NCBI GenBank assembly: GCA_000818945.1
Contig: KN805413.1
Location: forward strand, 190,209 to 254,208
Length of the DNA stretch: 64,000 bases
Direction: 5' to 3'
Source of the DNA: Schizochytrium sp. CCTCC M209059
Lineage: Eukaryota; Sar; Bigyra; Thraustochytrida; Thraustochytriidae
The translations under genes and the position numbers were made by a program. Positions 1 through 10,900 of the stretch are shown here, one piece after another (position 1 is the first letter of the stretch; every line of letters begins with the position of its first letter). Below the pieces are notes generated by a model, which saw nothing but the letters and a program-made list of their open reading frames with translations, did not search any database and was not told the DNA's origin.

Positions 1-3000
1 GATGGCATTGACATTGATAATGGTGCCGACGATCTTATGGTCGATGTACAAATCAAGCCTGGCGCTGTAGGAACTGCATCTGCCACAAGTCGGACCGCAG
101 GCGCAGGTGCGTCCGGGGAGAATACCGACAACACTCCGGTAATTCACTACGGCGTTGCAGAGACGCCAGAAGTTATGATTGTCGGCACCGTAGATGGAGA
201 AGTGCACGGTGTCCGTGTGGAGGATGGAGAGAAACTCTGGACGACGGATGAAGTTGGAGGACCCACCATCAAATCGTTCCAGGCACCCTCTTTCAAGGGT
301 GGCGTCGTCCCTGGAGATGACGGCCAACTCTATATTTTCTCTGAAGAGGAGGATGACCTTTCGTTGCATCCTCTTTCTATCCCAGATCTTGTCAATAGCT
401 GCCCGCTCACTGACACACTCGGAGGCGAAGAAGGTGAAATTCGCGTGGTCGGCCAGCGGAAAACGTCATACTATGAGATTGATCCCAACACAGGTCGGCG
501 CCTCCGTGTTTTTACCTCAGATACTGGATCACTTTTGAACGGTCGATGGGAAATTGTTGGTGACTCTCAGCCACCCGAGCTCAGCAACAAAGATGTGCAC
601 TTTCCAGATGCCTCGCCACTCACGATCGGCCGTGTCGACTATCATGTGCGTGCATATAATGCGGTGTCGGGACTGGAGGTTTGGAATTTCACATACGGCC
701 AGTTTCTCTCGCGCGACCGCGACGTTCCTCGTTTGAGCCCGCGAAATCTTGAGATCGACACGGCCATGTCGCAACGTGCGACCTGGGAAGGCGTTCCTGT
801 AACGGCCGTCTTTGGCGTGAGTCGGGCGCAGTCGTCAAAGAAGAGCTGGCGCTTTTTATCCGAGGTCTCGATCGGAAACGAAGGCCAGGCGGTCATTGGA
901 AATCTGCCCAAGGCCAAGCCCATTTATTTGCAACGTATCAAATACAAGAGCGGCCACGTGCAAGTATACGCCACAACAAGTCGCCCAGGAAGCGATATCC
1001 GCTGCAGCAATGCTGTTTTTCCTGAGGACATTGGCTATCGTTCAAGCGACGCTGGCGTGGCCGGCGTTACCATGGACCAAGAACAGTGCACGGTCGTCGA
1101 CGAGGACTTTCCGTTGCAGGGCCCATATCATGTGACTGACCAGCACCTGATTTATGGCGACGCAGACGACATTACCGACTCCCCAGTAGATTCTGGCCGC
1201 GTCACTAAATCGTCCTTGCCGCCTCGTTGGCCGGGCCTTGGCGCTCCTCCTACTTCGCGCGGTCTGCCGAGTCCTGGGGCTGGCTCAACGAACCACGGAG
1301 CAACCCCTTCGGAGACCCCAAGGCATACGCATTTTGATTCCCCGGGTTATCCACCTGCACCTATGGACGCGGGACGAGAGCGGACGCTGCAGACCGTCAT
1401 TGGCGCTCTTTTGATTTTGGTTCTTGTTCTTTTGGCAAGCAGGCTGAATCTGTTCCGGCGTCACAAACGCGGGTCGGCCCAAGAGCTCGAGGTCCAGTAT
1501 GATCCCGCTACCGAGACAGAGCGTGTGGGTCAGCTCACCGTGCAACTCGACTCAGTTCTTGGTCGCGGCTGCCATGGCACCACGGTTCTCAAAGGGCGAC
1601 TTCGGGATCGTCCTGTTGCAGTGAAAAAGGTGGTAGCGAGCCAATTTCAGCTAGCAAAGAAGGAGATCGACCTTCTCATCCGCTCAGACGGCCACTCGAA
1701 CGTTGTGCGCTACTTTACGCAAGAGGAGACGCGGGAATTTATTTACCTCGCACTCGAATTATGCGACTTTACGCTGGAAAAGGCCGTGGAGAGTATACGC
1801 GATCTGAATCGAAGTCGTCGGGAACTTGTGCCCAAGAGCGCAAAGAAAAATGTCCGCTTGCCAGACACCACGATTGCCTTTTTACACAGTCTTGCCGATG
1901 CAACAAAACACCTTCATTCGCTATGCATCGTTCATTGCGACATTAAGCCGCAAAACATTCTCGTCATCGAAACCAAGAAGGTGGACGCAGCCAAGGCAGA
2001 AGTGGCCGAGGGGTCTTGGGACCCTTCGGCGGTCAGCAGCGGCGCCCCTGGACCTTCTGGGCCGGCATCGAGCCCCACAAGCCTCGTCGCCGGCGCCATG
2101 ACCGTCTCGGTATCATCAGTCCCTGCGAGCTCAAGTACCTTGGTCGAGGCAGAGTCACAAGGGTCGCGCAGTGTCGGTGGAAGCTCGTACCTTGCTGGTC
2201 TTGGAGAGTTCTTTGAGCCCAAGCTCTCAGACATGGGTCTCGGTCGCAAATTTTCAGGTACAACGAGCTCCATTTATGGTGGCACGAGTATGCATGGCTC
2301 AGGTACAGTAGGCTGGCGCGCGCCCGAACTTCTTTCGTCTCTTCGGAGCAAAGGCGACGCCGAGCTCGAGCGCGACGTGGCGATTCGTTGCGGACGCAAG
2401 GTTGACGTTTTCTCCATGGGGTGCGTCTTCTTTTACGTGGTGAGCAATGGATTCCACCCTTTTGGTGATGCCATTGAACGAGAAAAGAACATCATGGATG
2501 ACGCACCGGTAAATTTGGGGCGAATTAAGAACTATCCCGAGGCACAGGACTTGATCGGTCAGATGATTCGCCACGATGCGCAATCGCGCCCGAGTATTGA
2601 GGAGTGCATGGAGCACCCGCTCCTGTGGCCAGCGGCGCGCAAGCTCGAGTTTTTGAAACACGTGAGCGATCGTCTCGAGCTTGACCGCGTCGTAGAGGAT
2701 CGGGCGAGCGGTAGCGATCCGCGACCCTTCTCCGTACCTGAGTCCACCCTCCATGAACGCTTTGAGGAATATGCACGAGAAGTTTTTGGCTCGCAGGGCT
2801 GGCTTCAGCGCCTGCATCCGAGTCTGCGCAACGACGTTGTCGACAGCAAACGGCGCTACTACACGACGCATTCACTGCGGGACTTGTTGCGCTACATGCG
2901 CAACAAGTATTCTCATATCCGTGAGTCGACGCCAGAGGTTCGAGACTTGTTGACCCCCCTTCCGGATCGATTTCTAGACGAATTCATCGGCTCGAACCGC

Positions 3001-4203
3001 TTTCCCAAACTCCTCATGTCGTGCCACCGTTTCATTCTCGAGTTTTGCGCTCACGAGCCCGAATTCGCCGAGTTTCTTGGCCCGTTCACCGTGGCCAAGT
3101 ACGGCCCTGATGCTGCTGCATGCGCCAAACGTGCCAAGGAGGCACCCGCGGGTTCTGAGAAATTTGGCACCCTTTCGCCGTCGAATGGAATGGACACATT
3201 AACAAGCGTCGCTGAAGGAACTGAGAGCGAACGTCCTTTCCGTCTTCGACCGCAGTGTGTCATGGATTCGTTGGGCGAGCAGCAAGGAAAGAGCCAGAGC
3301 GCAACCGGCGGTACTTCTTCTTCAGGAAAACCACCCAAACATGGGAAAAACAAACAGAAGCAGTCCGCAACTGCAGCTGCAGCTGCACAACAGACAGCGT
3401 CTGTTGCATCTAGTTTGAGACATGCAAGGTGTTCTTCGATCAAAAATAATGGTTCCTCGGACTCGGACAATTCAAATGGTCACCTGTCAAGCACCGTGGC
3501 GCAAGAAGACACTCTTCCCCTGTCAATTGTCGAGCCGCCGCCAGGTTTTGAAGACTTTTCTTCGACATCCTCTGACCCGGCGACAGCAACGAGTCGTCAT
3601 CGTTCTGGATCTCGAGGTCCGCCACCTGGCTTTGAGACTTCATTGAGGGACTCGCCATCGATGGCATCATCATCTTCTGTGACAGGGTCGCCGCAGTCAC
3701 GCAAGCAGCAGCCATGGTCGCCGCCACCGCGGTTCCCTGGCATCAATGACCCCGTCATCGCGCCTCCACACCTTTTCAACAACAATGGTGGCGTGAGCAA
3801 CGGAGGGGGTGGTGGGAGTCTGGGCGCGGCGCCAGGGACACGATCTCGACGAAGTTCGCAAAGCGGGCCTGGATCAGCAGCACGAGGACGATCGCGTTCC
3901 CCGTCACCGTCGCCACTCTCGTCGTCCCCGCCTCGGGGCTCGGGCTTCGCCTCGTCAGCGCGTGCCCCGCGCGATAACTGGCGCGGTCCCCACGTGGCAA
4001 CCCAGCCGCATCACCCAAGGAAGCCAAGATACACGGGGGATCCTAAAGCAGATCCGCACTACAAGACGAAATTGTGCCGAAATTGGGAATCCTCGAATGG
4101 TACCGACTGCTTCAAGGGAGATCAATGCTTTTTCGCGCACGGCGAAAGTGAGCTCCGTCCAAAGCCTGATGAGTCGACCTCGTTCACGCGCTCATTCAGC
4201 TGA
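1..4203 (+). CDS. IRE1: IRE1 unfolded-protein-response kinase/endoribonuclease with C-terminal CCCH zinc finger (5' partial)
   Basis: ER transmembrane stress sensor that cleaves RNA through its KEN domain. The frame is open from base 1, so the signal peptide and early luminal part lie upstream. Numbering is from the Met at 37 (1388 codons). Residues 1 to about 440 contain PQQ/beta-propeller-like luminal motifs (GTVDGEVHGVRVEDGEKLW). A TM helix lies at about 449-472. The kinase starts near 503 with K530, HCDIKPQN at 633-640 and DMG at 732-734 in place of DFG, then GTVGWRAPELL. The KEN RNase follows, with Y942, R955, N956 and H960 matching human Y892, R905, N906 and H910. A low-complexity Ser/Pro tail with PPPGF at 1167-1171 and 1195-1199 ends in a CX10CX5CX3H finger (C1347, C1358, C1364, H1368) led by YKTKLC, as in tristetraprolin. 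The fusion is unusual. About 85 residues are inserted between HCD and DMG. Confidence 0.93.
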   Translation, partial: DGIDIDNGADDLMVDVQIKPGAVGTASATSRTAGAGASGENTDNTPVIHYGVAETPEVMIVGTVDGEVHGVRVEDGEKLWTTDEVGGPTIKSFQAPSFKGGVVPGDDGQLYIFSEEEDDLSLHPLSIPDLVNSCPLTDTLGGEEGEIRVVGQRKTSYYEIDPNTGRRLRVFTSDTGSLLNGRWEIVGDSQPPELSNKDVHFPDASPLTIGRVDYHVRAYNAVSGLEVWNFTYGQFLSRDRDVPRLSPRNLEIDTAMSQRATWEGVPVTAVFGVSRAQSSKKSWRFLSEVSIGNEGQAVIGNLPKAKPIYLQRIKYKSGHVQVYATTSRPGSDIRCSNAVFPEDIGYRSSDAGVAGVTMDQEQCTVVDEDFPLQGPYHVTDQHLIYGDADDITDSPVDSGRVTKSSLPPRWPGLGAPPTSRGLPSPGAGSTNHGATPSETPRHTHFDSPGYPPAPMDAGRERTLQTVIGALLILVLVLLASRLNLFRRHKRGSAQELEVQYDPATETERVGQLTVQLDSVLGRGCHGTTVLKGRLRDRPVAVKKVVASQFQLAKKEIDLLIRSDGHSNVVRYFTQEETREFIYLALELCDFTLEKAVESIRDLNRSRRELVPKSAKKNVRLPDTTIAFLHSLADATKHLHSLCIVHCDIKPQNILVIETKKVDAAKAEVAEGSWDPSAVSSGAPGPSGPASSPTSLVAGAMTVSVSSVPASSSTLVEAESQGSRSVGGSSYLAGLGEFFEPKLSDMGLGRKFSGTTSSIYGGTSMHGSGTVGWRAPELLSSLRSKGDAELERDVAIRCGRKVDVFSMGCVFFYVVSNGFHPFGDAIEREKNIMDDAPVNLGRIKNYPEAQDLIGQMIRHDAQSRPSIEECMEHPLLWPAARKLEFLKHVSDRLELDRVVEDRASGSDPRPFSVPESTLHERFEEYAREVFGSQGWLQRLHPSLRNDVVDSKRRYYTTHSLRDLLRYMRNKYSHIRESTPEVRDLLTPLPDRFLDEFIGSNRFPKLLMSCHRFILEFCAHEPEFAEFLGPFTVAKYGPDAAACAKRAKEAPAGSEKFGTLSPSNGMDTLTSVAEGTESERPFRLRPQCVMDSLGEQQGKSQSATGGTSSSGKPPKHGKNKQKQSATAAAAAQQTASVASSLRHARCSSIKNNGSSDSDNSNGHLSSTVAQEDTLPLSIVEPPPGFEDFSSTSSDPATATSRHRSGSRGPPPGFETSLRDSPSMASSSSVTGSPQSRKQQPWSPPPRFPGINDPVIAPPHLFNNNGGVSNGGGGGSLGAAPGTRSRRSSQSGPGSAARGRSRSPSPSPLSSSPPRGSGFASSARAPRDNWRGPHVATQPHHPRKPRYTGDPKADPHYKTKLCRNWESSNGTDCFKGDQCFFAHGESELRPKPDESTSFTRSFS

Positions 4204-4903
4204 ATTATGTGGACTGGAAAATAGGTAAAACCTATGATTTATTGTATTCCTTTTGCTTTTGCTTTTGCTTCTTTCTACGATTCCGCCTTCTTGATGACCT
4301 GCGCGACGATTGTACGTTGAGAAAATGGAAGGGTTGTACTGACATGAGTCAGGCGCGACTCGAGGACGCCTACGTCGATCCCCTTTTCGTCTGCGGCGAG
4401 GTGAACGAGCGGGCCCGCGCGTCTGTACGCAACGATGCCAGGGCCTGCGTATCCGTTGTTTTGCGAGAAGACCGGGTCTTGGCGACCGGGCAACGTGGTA
4501 TATGCGAAGTTGACAGGTCTCGAGATGATGTTTTTTCGACCCGGGCCCTGGGCGCGTCTTCCGCAGGAAGGATGTGGCGAAGATTGTAAATGTGACCCCG
4601 AAACGATCATGTTAATTCGCCCCCGACGCCAAGCGGACCTAGAGTCCCATGATGCTTTCGGTGCCGCGCCTCACTTCGACTCCCGTGGTGAAGGTGGCCT
4701 GGTCGTGTGCCTAGGTCATGTAACTGGGTGCGCCTCCGTTGTAGGATGGATTGTCCTTGCACGAGTGAGCGCGAAAAGAGGGGATCAGGGTCTCCGAGTT
4801 CGTCGTTTTGGTCTTCGGCTTCTTCGGGAAGCAGCCCGCCTCGGCGGGCAATATAGTATAAAGAAAGAAAAAGGGACTAAGACAATTTAAGGTAATTCTG
4901 TGT
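4204..4903. other. Convergent intergenic region with a possible minus-strand coding segment
   Basis: This 700-bp gap separates the stop codons of IRE1 (+) and URB1 (-). A T-rich tract of repeated CTTTTG units (about 4245-4275) follows the IRE1 stop and probably belongs to its 3' UTR. The central part, 4275-4860, shows codon-like G/C-ending periodicity on the minus strand and is listed separately. Confidence 0.5.
4275..4610 (-). CDS. Possible short gene or 3' exon, unrecognised product
   Basis: The 111-codon minus-strand frame has balanced composition and mostly C/G-ending codons, for example around residues FAYTTLPGRQDPVFSQNN, unlike the other frames here. Its first Met is in a weak, Ser/Arg-rich stretch, so it may be the last exon of a gene whose earlier exon lies at about 4711-4860. 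That segment is also codon-like (GCFPKKPKTKTTNSETL) but in a different frame, and an intron of roughly 100-200 nt would have to join them. I could not find a convincing donor and acceptor pair. No family was recognised. It could also be a decayed pseudogene or chance. Confidence 0.3.
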   Translation of the reverse strand: MIVSGSHLQSSPHPSCGRRAQGPGRKNIISRPVNFAYTTLPGRQDPVFSQNNGYAGPGIVAYRRAGPLVHLAADEKGIDVGVLESRLTHVSTTLPFSQRTIVAQVIKKAES

Positions 4904-7900
4904 CTACAAAAGTGCCCCGAGCAGAGATTTGCGAGCATCCAGCATGTAGGCTCGTGAAATCTGTCGCACAATTGCAGTACTTTCCGATGACTCGTCAAAA
5001 AACTCCGCCATCAGTAGAGAGTGCAGACGAGCTTTTAGAGCATCGCCGCTCCCCGCCGCAAGATCGTGCGCTCGAATCCAGGCGCAGAACGCCTCAGCAC
5101 AGCATGATGAGAGAAGACGCTCATGTGACGTCGCCTGCGGGTCACATTGCAGCAGGTGGTCAAGCAACCATCGCATAACCACATCGAGTCGAGCAGCACG
5201 TTCTTCTTTTGAGACAATCGTGCTGCGGTTGCGAAGCACAATGGCAAACAGTCCTAGAACCAGATCCGGCTCCTGGCCAATCAGATTTTCGCAAGATATG
5301 AGAAAGCTTGCCATGTCGGTCCAGGCAATCTCAAGCGAGCCTTCCTGCTTGCAGCAGACCGAAAGAACTCTGTGATCGCTTGCGATTGCATGCAATCCAC
5401 CCGCGATGCCGCTCCACAGCACGAGCGCGTCGACTGCGTAACGAAATGCGCGAGCTTGGTAGTCCCCCAAGGAAACCAACAGTCGCGGAAATTCCTCAAC
5501 TAGCCAAGATGCCGCACATACCGCCTCAATATCTATTGCCTCGCAGACGCCCGCCGCGACCACCCCATCTGACCCCTGGTTGGAGTCCTTGCCTGGATGA
5601 TCAGCATTCGAGGGCAGAGCCGCGACCTTTGCGGCGTGCCACAACAGTTCGATGAGGTCAACGAGAGCAGAGGCCGCGAGATCGTCTCGCTCGATGCTCT
5701 GCGCCAACACTTGAGTTGCCCAACCGATCACACCAGCTCGCACGAGTTCGCGGGCACCATGTGGTCCTGATCGTGCAGTCTTAACGAGCACCTCTAGCAC
5801 ATGCTTGTGCATGTACACGTCGCCTATGGGCGAGCTCACAAAGGACATGAAGATGCTCGGTACGTGGCGATTCACCAGCACGCCCACGTCAAAGCGAGAT
5901 CGGATGCCTTGCTCCATGACACGGACCATCCAGCTCCGCTCAACGCGGTAATTTGGAGTCCCGCTCGAGAACGCGTGGTAAAACAATGGCACCGAGGAAA
6001 GATCCATCGCAGGGGCGCGAAGAAGGAAGCGGTACACGAGTTCGTACATGCTGTGAGAAGGCTTGCCAACGATGTCGAGAGCGTGAGAGATAAAGCTGCA
6101 ATGGATTCCAGACACACGCGTCGAGACACCGGTCTCGAGCGCATTTCGCAAATATCGCAGCACGAGAAGAAACTGATGTTTGTCCTTGAACAAGGGGTCC
6201 CGCATCAGCAGCTGACCAAAGCGCTGCAAGCACCTGGCTGCTATTCTACGCACGTCTTCACAAAACGAACTCAGAGCCCAGATACAGAACGCAGCAACTC
6301 CGCTGTCGATAAGTCGTCGTGAAGGGAACGCAACCGCCAAAGTATCGCGACGCCTCTGAACTTCACCAGCGTTCTCATCGACATCCATCTTGTCTTCGTC
6401 ACTATCATCTTCGTCAGCGGATGTGGCCGGCAAATCGGCAAGCACAGCGTGAAGTGTAAAGAAGCGGTCAAGCACGCGTAGTGCAAAGCTCGGGTCGACA
6501 GCTTCCGAATGCGTCTCTTTTTTAGCCAAAGCCTCAATCTCTTGATGAAGATCTTTGGCGATTCCGTCTTCAAAAGTAGAGACTGCCTCCGCATGCGAAT
6601 CCATTTCATCGCCGCTGGACATGTCTTCAGCAACGACCTCCTTCTCTTCTTCCTCTTCAGACTCGCTTTCGCTGTCGCTACTATGGCCACTGTCGCTGTC
6701 ACTCCCCGGTCCGTCGGAGCCGAGCTCCTCGTATGATGCATCGAGTTGCTTGGCACGCTTGCTGGAGGTTGATTTTCCATGCTGAGAACGTGGTCTTGCC
6801 CTCTTTTTGGTGGATTGTGGCACATGCACGCGCTTATTGACCTCATTGTGCATGTTAACAAGGTCCGAAATTCGCCACGCAGACAGACAATAAGGCTGTG
6901 GACTCTGTGGACTCATGCTGCGGAAGATGGGGAAGGAAGTCGAAAGACTGCCCTGGAAATCGAGGTCCGTGAAGATCCAGTCAAAGTGGGATGTCAAGAG
7001 CGTTCGCAAAACGACTGGATCTGTTGCCTCGGTGGAGCTCTCGCAGGGAACATCAATTGTCTCTGCGTCCAGCGACGCCCTCTCACCAACGCAGTACGCA
7101 AAGGTGTCAAGCGAACCCGATCGTTGCTCCTCAAAGATCTGAATGAGGCATCGCCGCACGCAGTCTCCTGCGCCCATTGTACCCTTATAAGATGCCAGCA
7201 GACCCTCAAAACACTCATGTGGGCATGCCGAAGCAGGGAGTCGCTGCGCCAGGCTGAGCCAAATGCGCTCGAGCGCTTCATTACCGTGAAGCCCCTTGAA
7301 ACCCAAGACAGCACCCACGTGCGCTTCGGCGGCAAAAGCAAGACCAGACTCGAGAAGTCCAAGTACGGCCTTCATCATTCTGTCATCCGATGCCGCCCGC
7401 TGAATTGCGCGCGATACAACGCTCGCAGGAACGCGACCTTGCGCTTGGCCGTTTGCAACGTCAACGAGACGCTCGAGCATCTGAAGGTTCTTGAAACGAG
7501 TAGCATCCGACGCTGCGTCCAGCGCGCCCTGCAGCAAATCGCTCGCGAGACGCCCCGCGTATTTATCATAGAGCGTCTCGCGAAAGGCCGATGCGCTGTC
7601 TCCGCCATCGTCTGCTTCTGGGTCTTGGCCAGCATAGCGAGAAGCAATTTCTTCAGCTTCCTTCTTCCCTTCTCCGACGAGCAATTCCAAAGCGAGCCCC
7701 TTCTCGTGGTCGCTTGCAGCGCTGTCGAGGGCAGCCTCTACAAGGTTCTCGATATCACTCCGTTTTCCCTTTCGTGCGAAATTCAGTTTCGCTTCGGCGA
7801 TAAACGCTTGTCGCGGCAAAGGAGCATCACGAATCGTTTGCATGCGGATTCGCTTCGAGAGATCCGAGGAGCAGTGCTGAACACAGACGCGACGAGGACA

Positions 7901-10900
7901 GTGAGCCAAAAATTCCCAAAAGAGCGCAATGTCGGCCCCTTCACGAGACAAGTATGCGAGGGCTGTCTCAGCGAGTGAGGACCAGCCAGACAAAAGCGAG
8001 AGCGTATGGACCCGCTTCAGAGAGGGCTGAGTCCAAAGCACCGAGGCCGCAACACACACTGCGCTTGTAGGATCCTGCAATGTCGCGCCTACAAAGCTCG
8101 CGCGCGTTGTCAACGAATGCTCGCGCACAAGCTTTTCGCAGCAACCCACAAGCGCATCGTCAACGTCTGAACCTGGCTGACGGTCGGCCATTTGGAGGAG
8201 GCGGAGGAGCGTTCGGGCGTCCGCTGGGCCATGTGAGAGTGCGTAGAGAACGAGAGCACGCGATAGTGGCTTTTCCTTTTCGGATTCCAGATGCGCCGCG
8301 GAGATGCGGTCGAGGAGACTGATTGCAGCGTCTTGGAGCCGCGTCTGCGTCAGGCAGTGACGACTGAGGAGCAAGCAGTAGGCGACATCTTCATTGGGAC
8401 TCTTCTCAAAAAGAGCAACCCAGGATGTGAGAACGCCGATGGACGCCGCGTAGAGTTTCGTCGAATCGCGAGCTGCGTCAAATAGCTGACTCAAACGAAC
8501 CTGTACCGCTTGGGGGACCACCTCGAGTTCGCGTAAAGCCGAATGTCCACTCAAACTTTCGACAATGCACTCGGGATCTTTTTCCACGCATGCGATAAGA
8601 ATTTCCATGCATAATTCTAGCGCAGGTCCTGCATCCAAGGACCCGGGCTCCTGAGCGCCATCAAGAAAGGCCCCGATCGCGCGTGAAACGAAAAGTGCAA
8701 TCTCATGAACATCCTCAGATGGCACCTCATCGACTGCGGCGAGCAACGTCGTACGAACGTCGAGCGCACCCTCGGGTGGGATCAGGGCAGATCGCTGATA
8801 GTCCGCGCTCTCGAACGCGCTCTGCAAAGCGATGCCAAAGCTCGTACGAAAGGCTCGTGCAGAGCGCTTCGGAGTGACGTCAACAGCCATAACTTCACGT
8901 ATAAAGGTTTTTGCCGCAGAATTTGAGCGCAGCTCTTCAGTTCCAGGAACAGGAACACCCAGTACATGCTGAATATACTTGAGAATGGAGTCCCCTGCAG
9001 GAATCTTGTCGGTGAGTTTTGCCTCGACGAGAACGGGAACGAGCTGTGATAGATCTGAAAGTGTATGAACGAGCTCAACCACGACCCGGTGCATGACGTC
9101 ACGAGACACCTTGCTACCTGTTGCTGATTCGCTGCGCCGAGCTTCTTCGAGACCGAGAAGGAGAATTTCGTCGCAGCTCGGAAAAGGCTTGGATGTCACC
9201 GCTTCGGTGATTGTCCGAGCCACAAAGGTAGCGTCTTCAAGTGAATGTGCTGCTTTGGCCCATGCCCTGGCGTGAATCCTTTCGCTCGGCCTTCGCCCTG
9301 CCACGTACGAGGACGTCGCCACGAGCGAGACGAAAATATTTTCAATGACCGTGTCAATCGTGTTGACGTCTTGCGCGCAGAAGCAACGAAGTTGACAAAC
9401 ACGCAAGAGGGCCTCGGCCCTCTGCCATGCAAGGTTCGCTGCACCCACGGCGTCAAACATGCGCGCAAACGAGATGTGCGCCGCCAGAGATACACTCGAA
9501 GGCGGCCCGTCGTACAGGGGCAAGAATTTCTCGACAGAAAGCTTGCCATGGAGTGTTTCGGGTAGGAGTGACCCGTACCACTGCATAACGCGTGCCACCT
9601 TGAAGAGGACCCACTCCGCTTCCTCGGCTTGCCATGATTTATGCTTCTGACTTGCGGCCATTACAAGCGTGATCAAAACGCTCACATCTGGGATGCGATG
9701 GACGAGCTTGCGGCCAACAGTATCCCTCAGGGAAACGCTGTCCGGCGGCGCGCCTCCTTGATCTGCCCGCAGCGACTCCTCCATGACGAGTACGATACGC
9801 TGTAGCAAATGCGAAAGAAGATCGAGTGTGTGAACGACAACAAGACTGCTGCTGTGTTGGATTCCCTTGCTCAGCATCGCGCGTGAGACAGCAGTTGCGC
9901 TCGGAAGCGCACATGCTAGCACCGTGTTTGCGAGAGCATCGAGCTTGAATGCCGCCGGGCTATTATTATACGTAGGCATGTTTATCTCGCCTGAGACGTC
10001 GTCACCACTCGTCTGGCTGGTTACATTTCGAAAGGCTTCTAGGTTTTGCGTCTTGGGCGGAGGAAGATTGAGCAACTTGCGCACAAAGACCATGTTTCGC
10101 ACCCATGAAATGGACGGCCGGGGCTCGAGATTTATTCTGTTCCAGCTCGTGGCAAAGAAGGCCTCCATGAGGGAGTCATCGAGCTTGAGAATGGCCAAGA
10201 GAAGCTCACGCTGTTTCGGGTCGTTGACGGGGTTGAGCGAACGAGCCATCGAAGCGATGATTCTGTTTCGTCGCGCAAGCTGTGATTCGATTCGCTTGTT
10301 GAAAGCAGCGTTTTCCGCTTTGAGGGAGTCTGCGTTGGCAATGTCCGAAAGAGCGGGAAAGACGCTCGACTCTGGACGCACTACAGCAGCAAAGAGAAAA
10401 TCGTGCACACAATCTCGCACCACCTTGCGAGGTGAGTCGTACAAGGGGAGCAGCATGGTCTCAAGGACGAGGGGCTGTCCGAAAAACACGATCTTTGCCT
10501 TTCTTCCGATCGCGGTGTCCTGCAAGACAAAGGTCTTCAGTCCAGTCAGGAAAACAGTCACCATGTCCGTGGGGTCCTCGTCGATGCGACGGAGGGCTGC
10601 CAGTGCCACGCCCTTGGGTTCGATGACTCGCTTCTTGGTTGTGACGTCACCGTGTTCTAGCAGTGCGAGCGTGAGTTGTAGGAAGCGGTGACGCGTTGAT
10701 CCAAACCGAGTGGTGCCTCCCTTGGTGCGATTCTTGCCAGTCCCAATATCGCCCTTGTCAGCGAGACGCAGCATGTTTGGACTGGAAAATGGGAGTTTGC
10801 CAAAGAGCTCACGAGCGACCCCAGCTCCTTTCGTGACCATTGCAACGAGAAGCTTGAGAAGGTTGCGCAGGAGCTTTTGATCGCGTGTGGACTCGAGGAA

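Noticed and set aside
6779..7978. 399-codon plus-strand frame opposite URB1
   Set aside because: It is the complement of the URB1 coding region, shows no domain pattern, and its codon use follows the antisense of a real gene.
9867..10691. 274-codon plus-strand frame
   Set aside because: Antisense shadow of URB1; Ser/Arg-rich composition is typical of reverse frames here.
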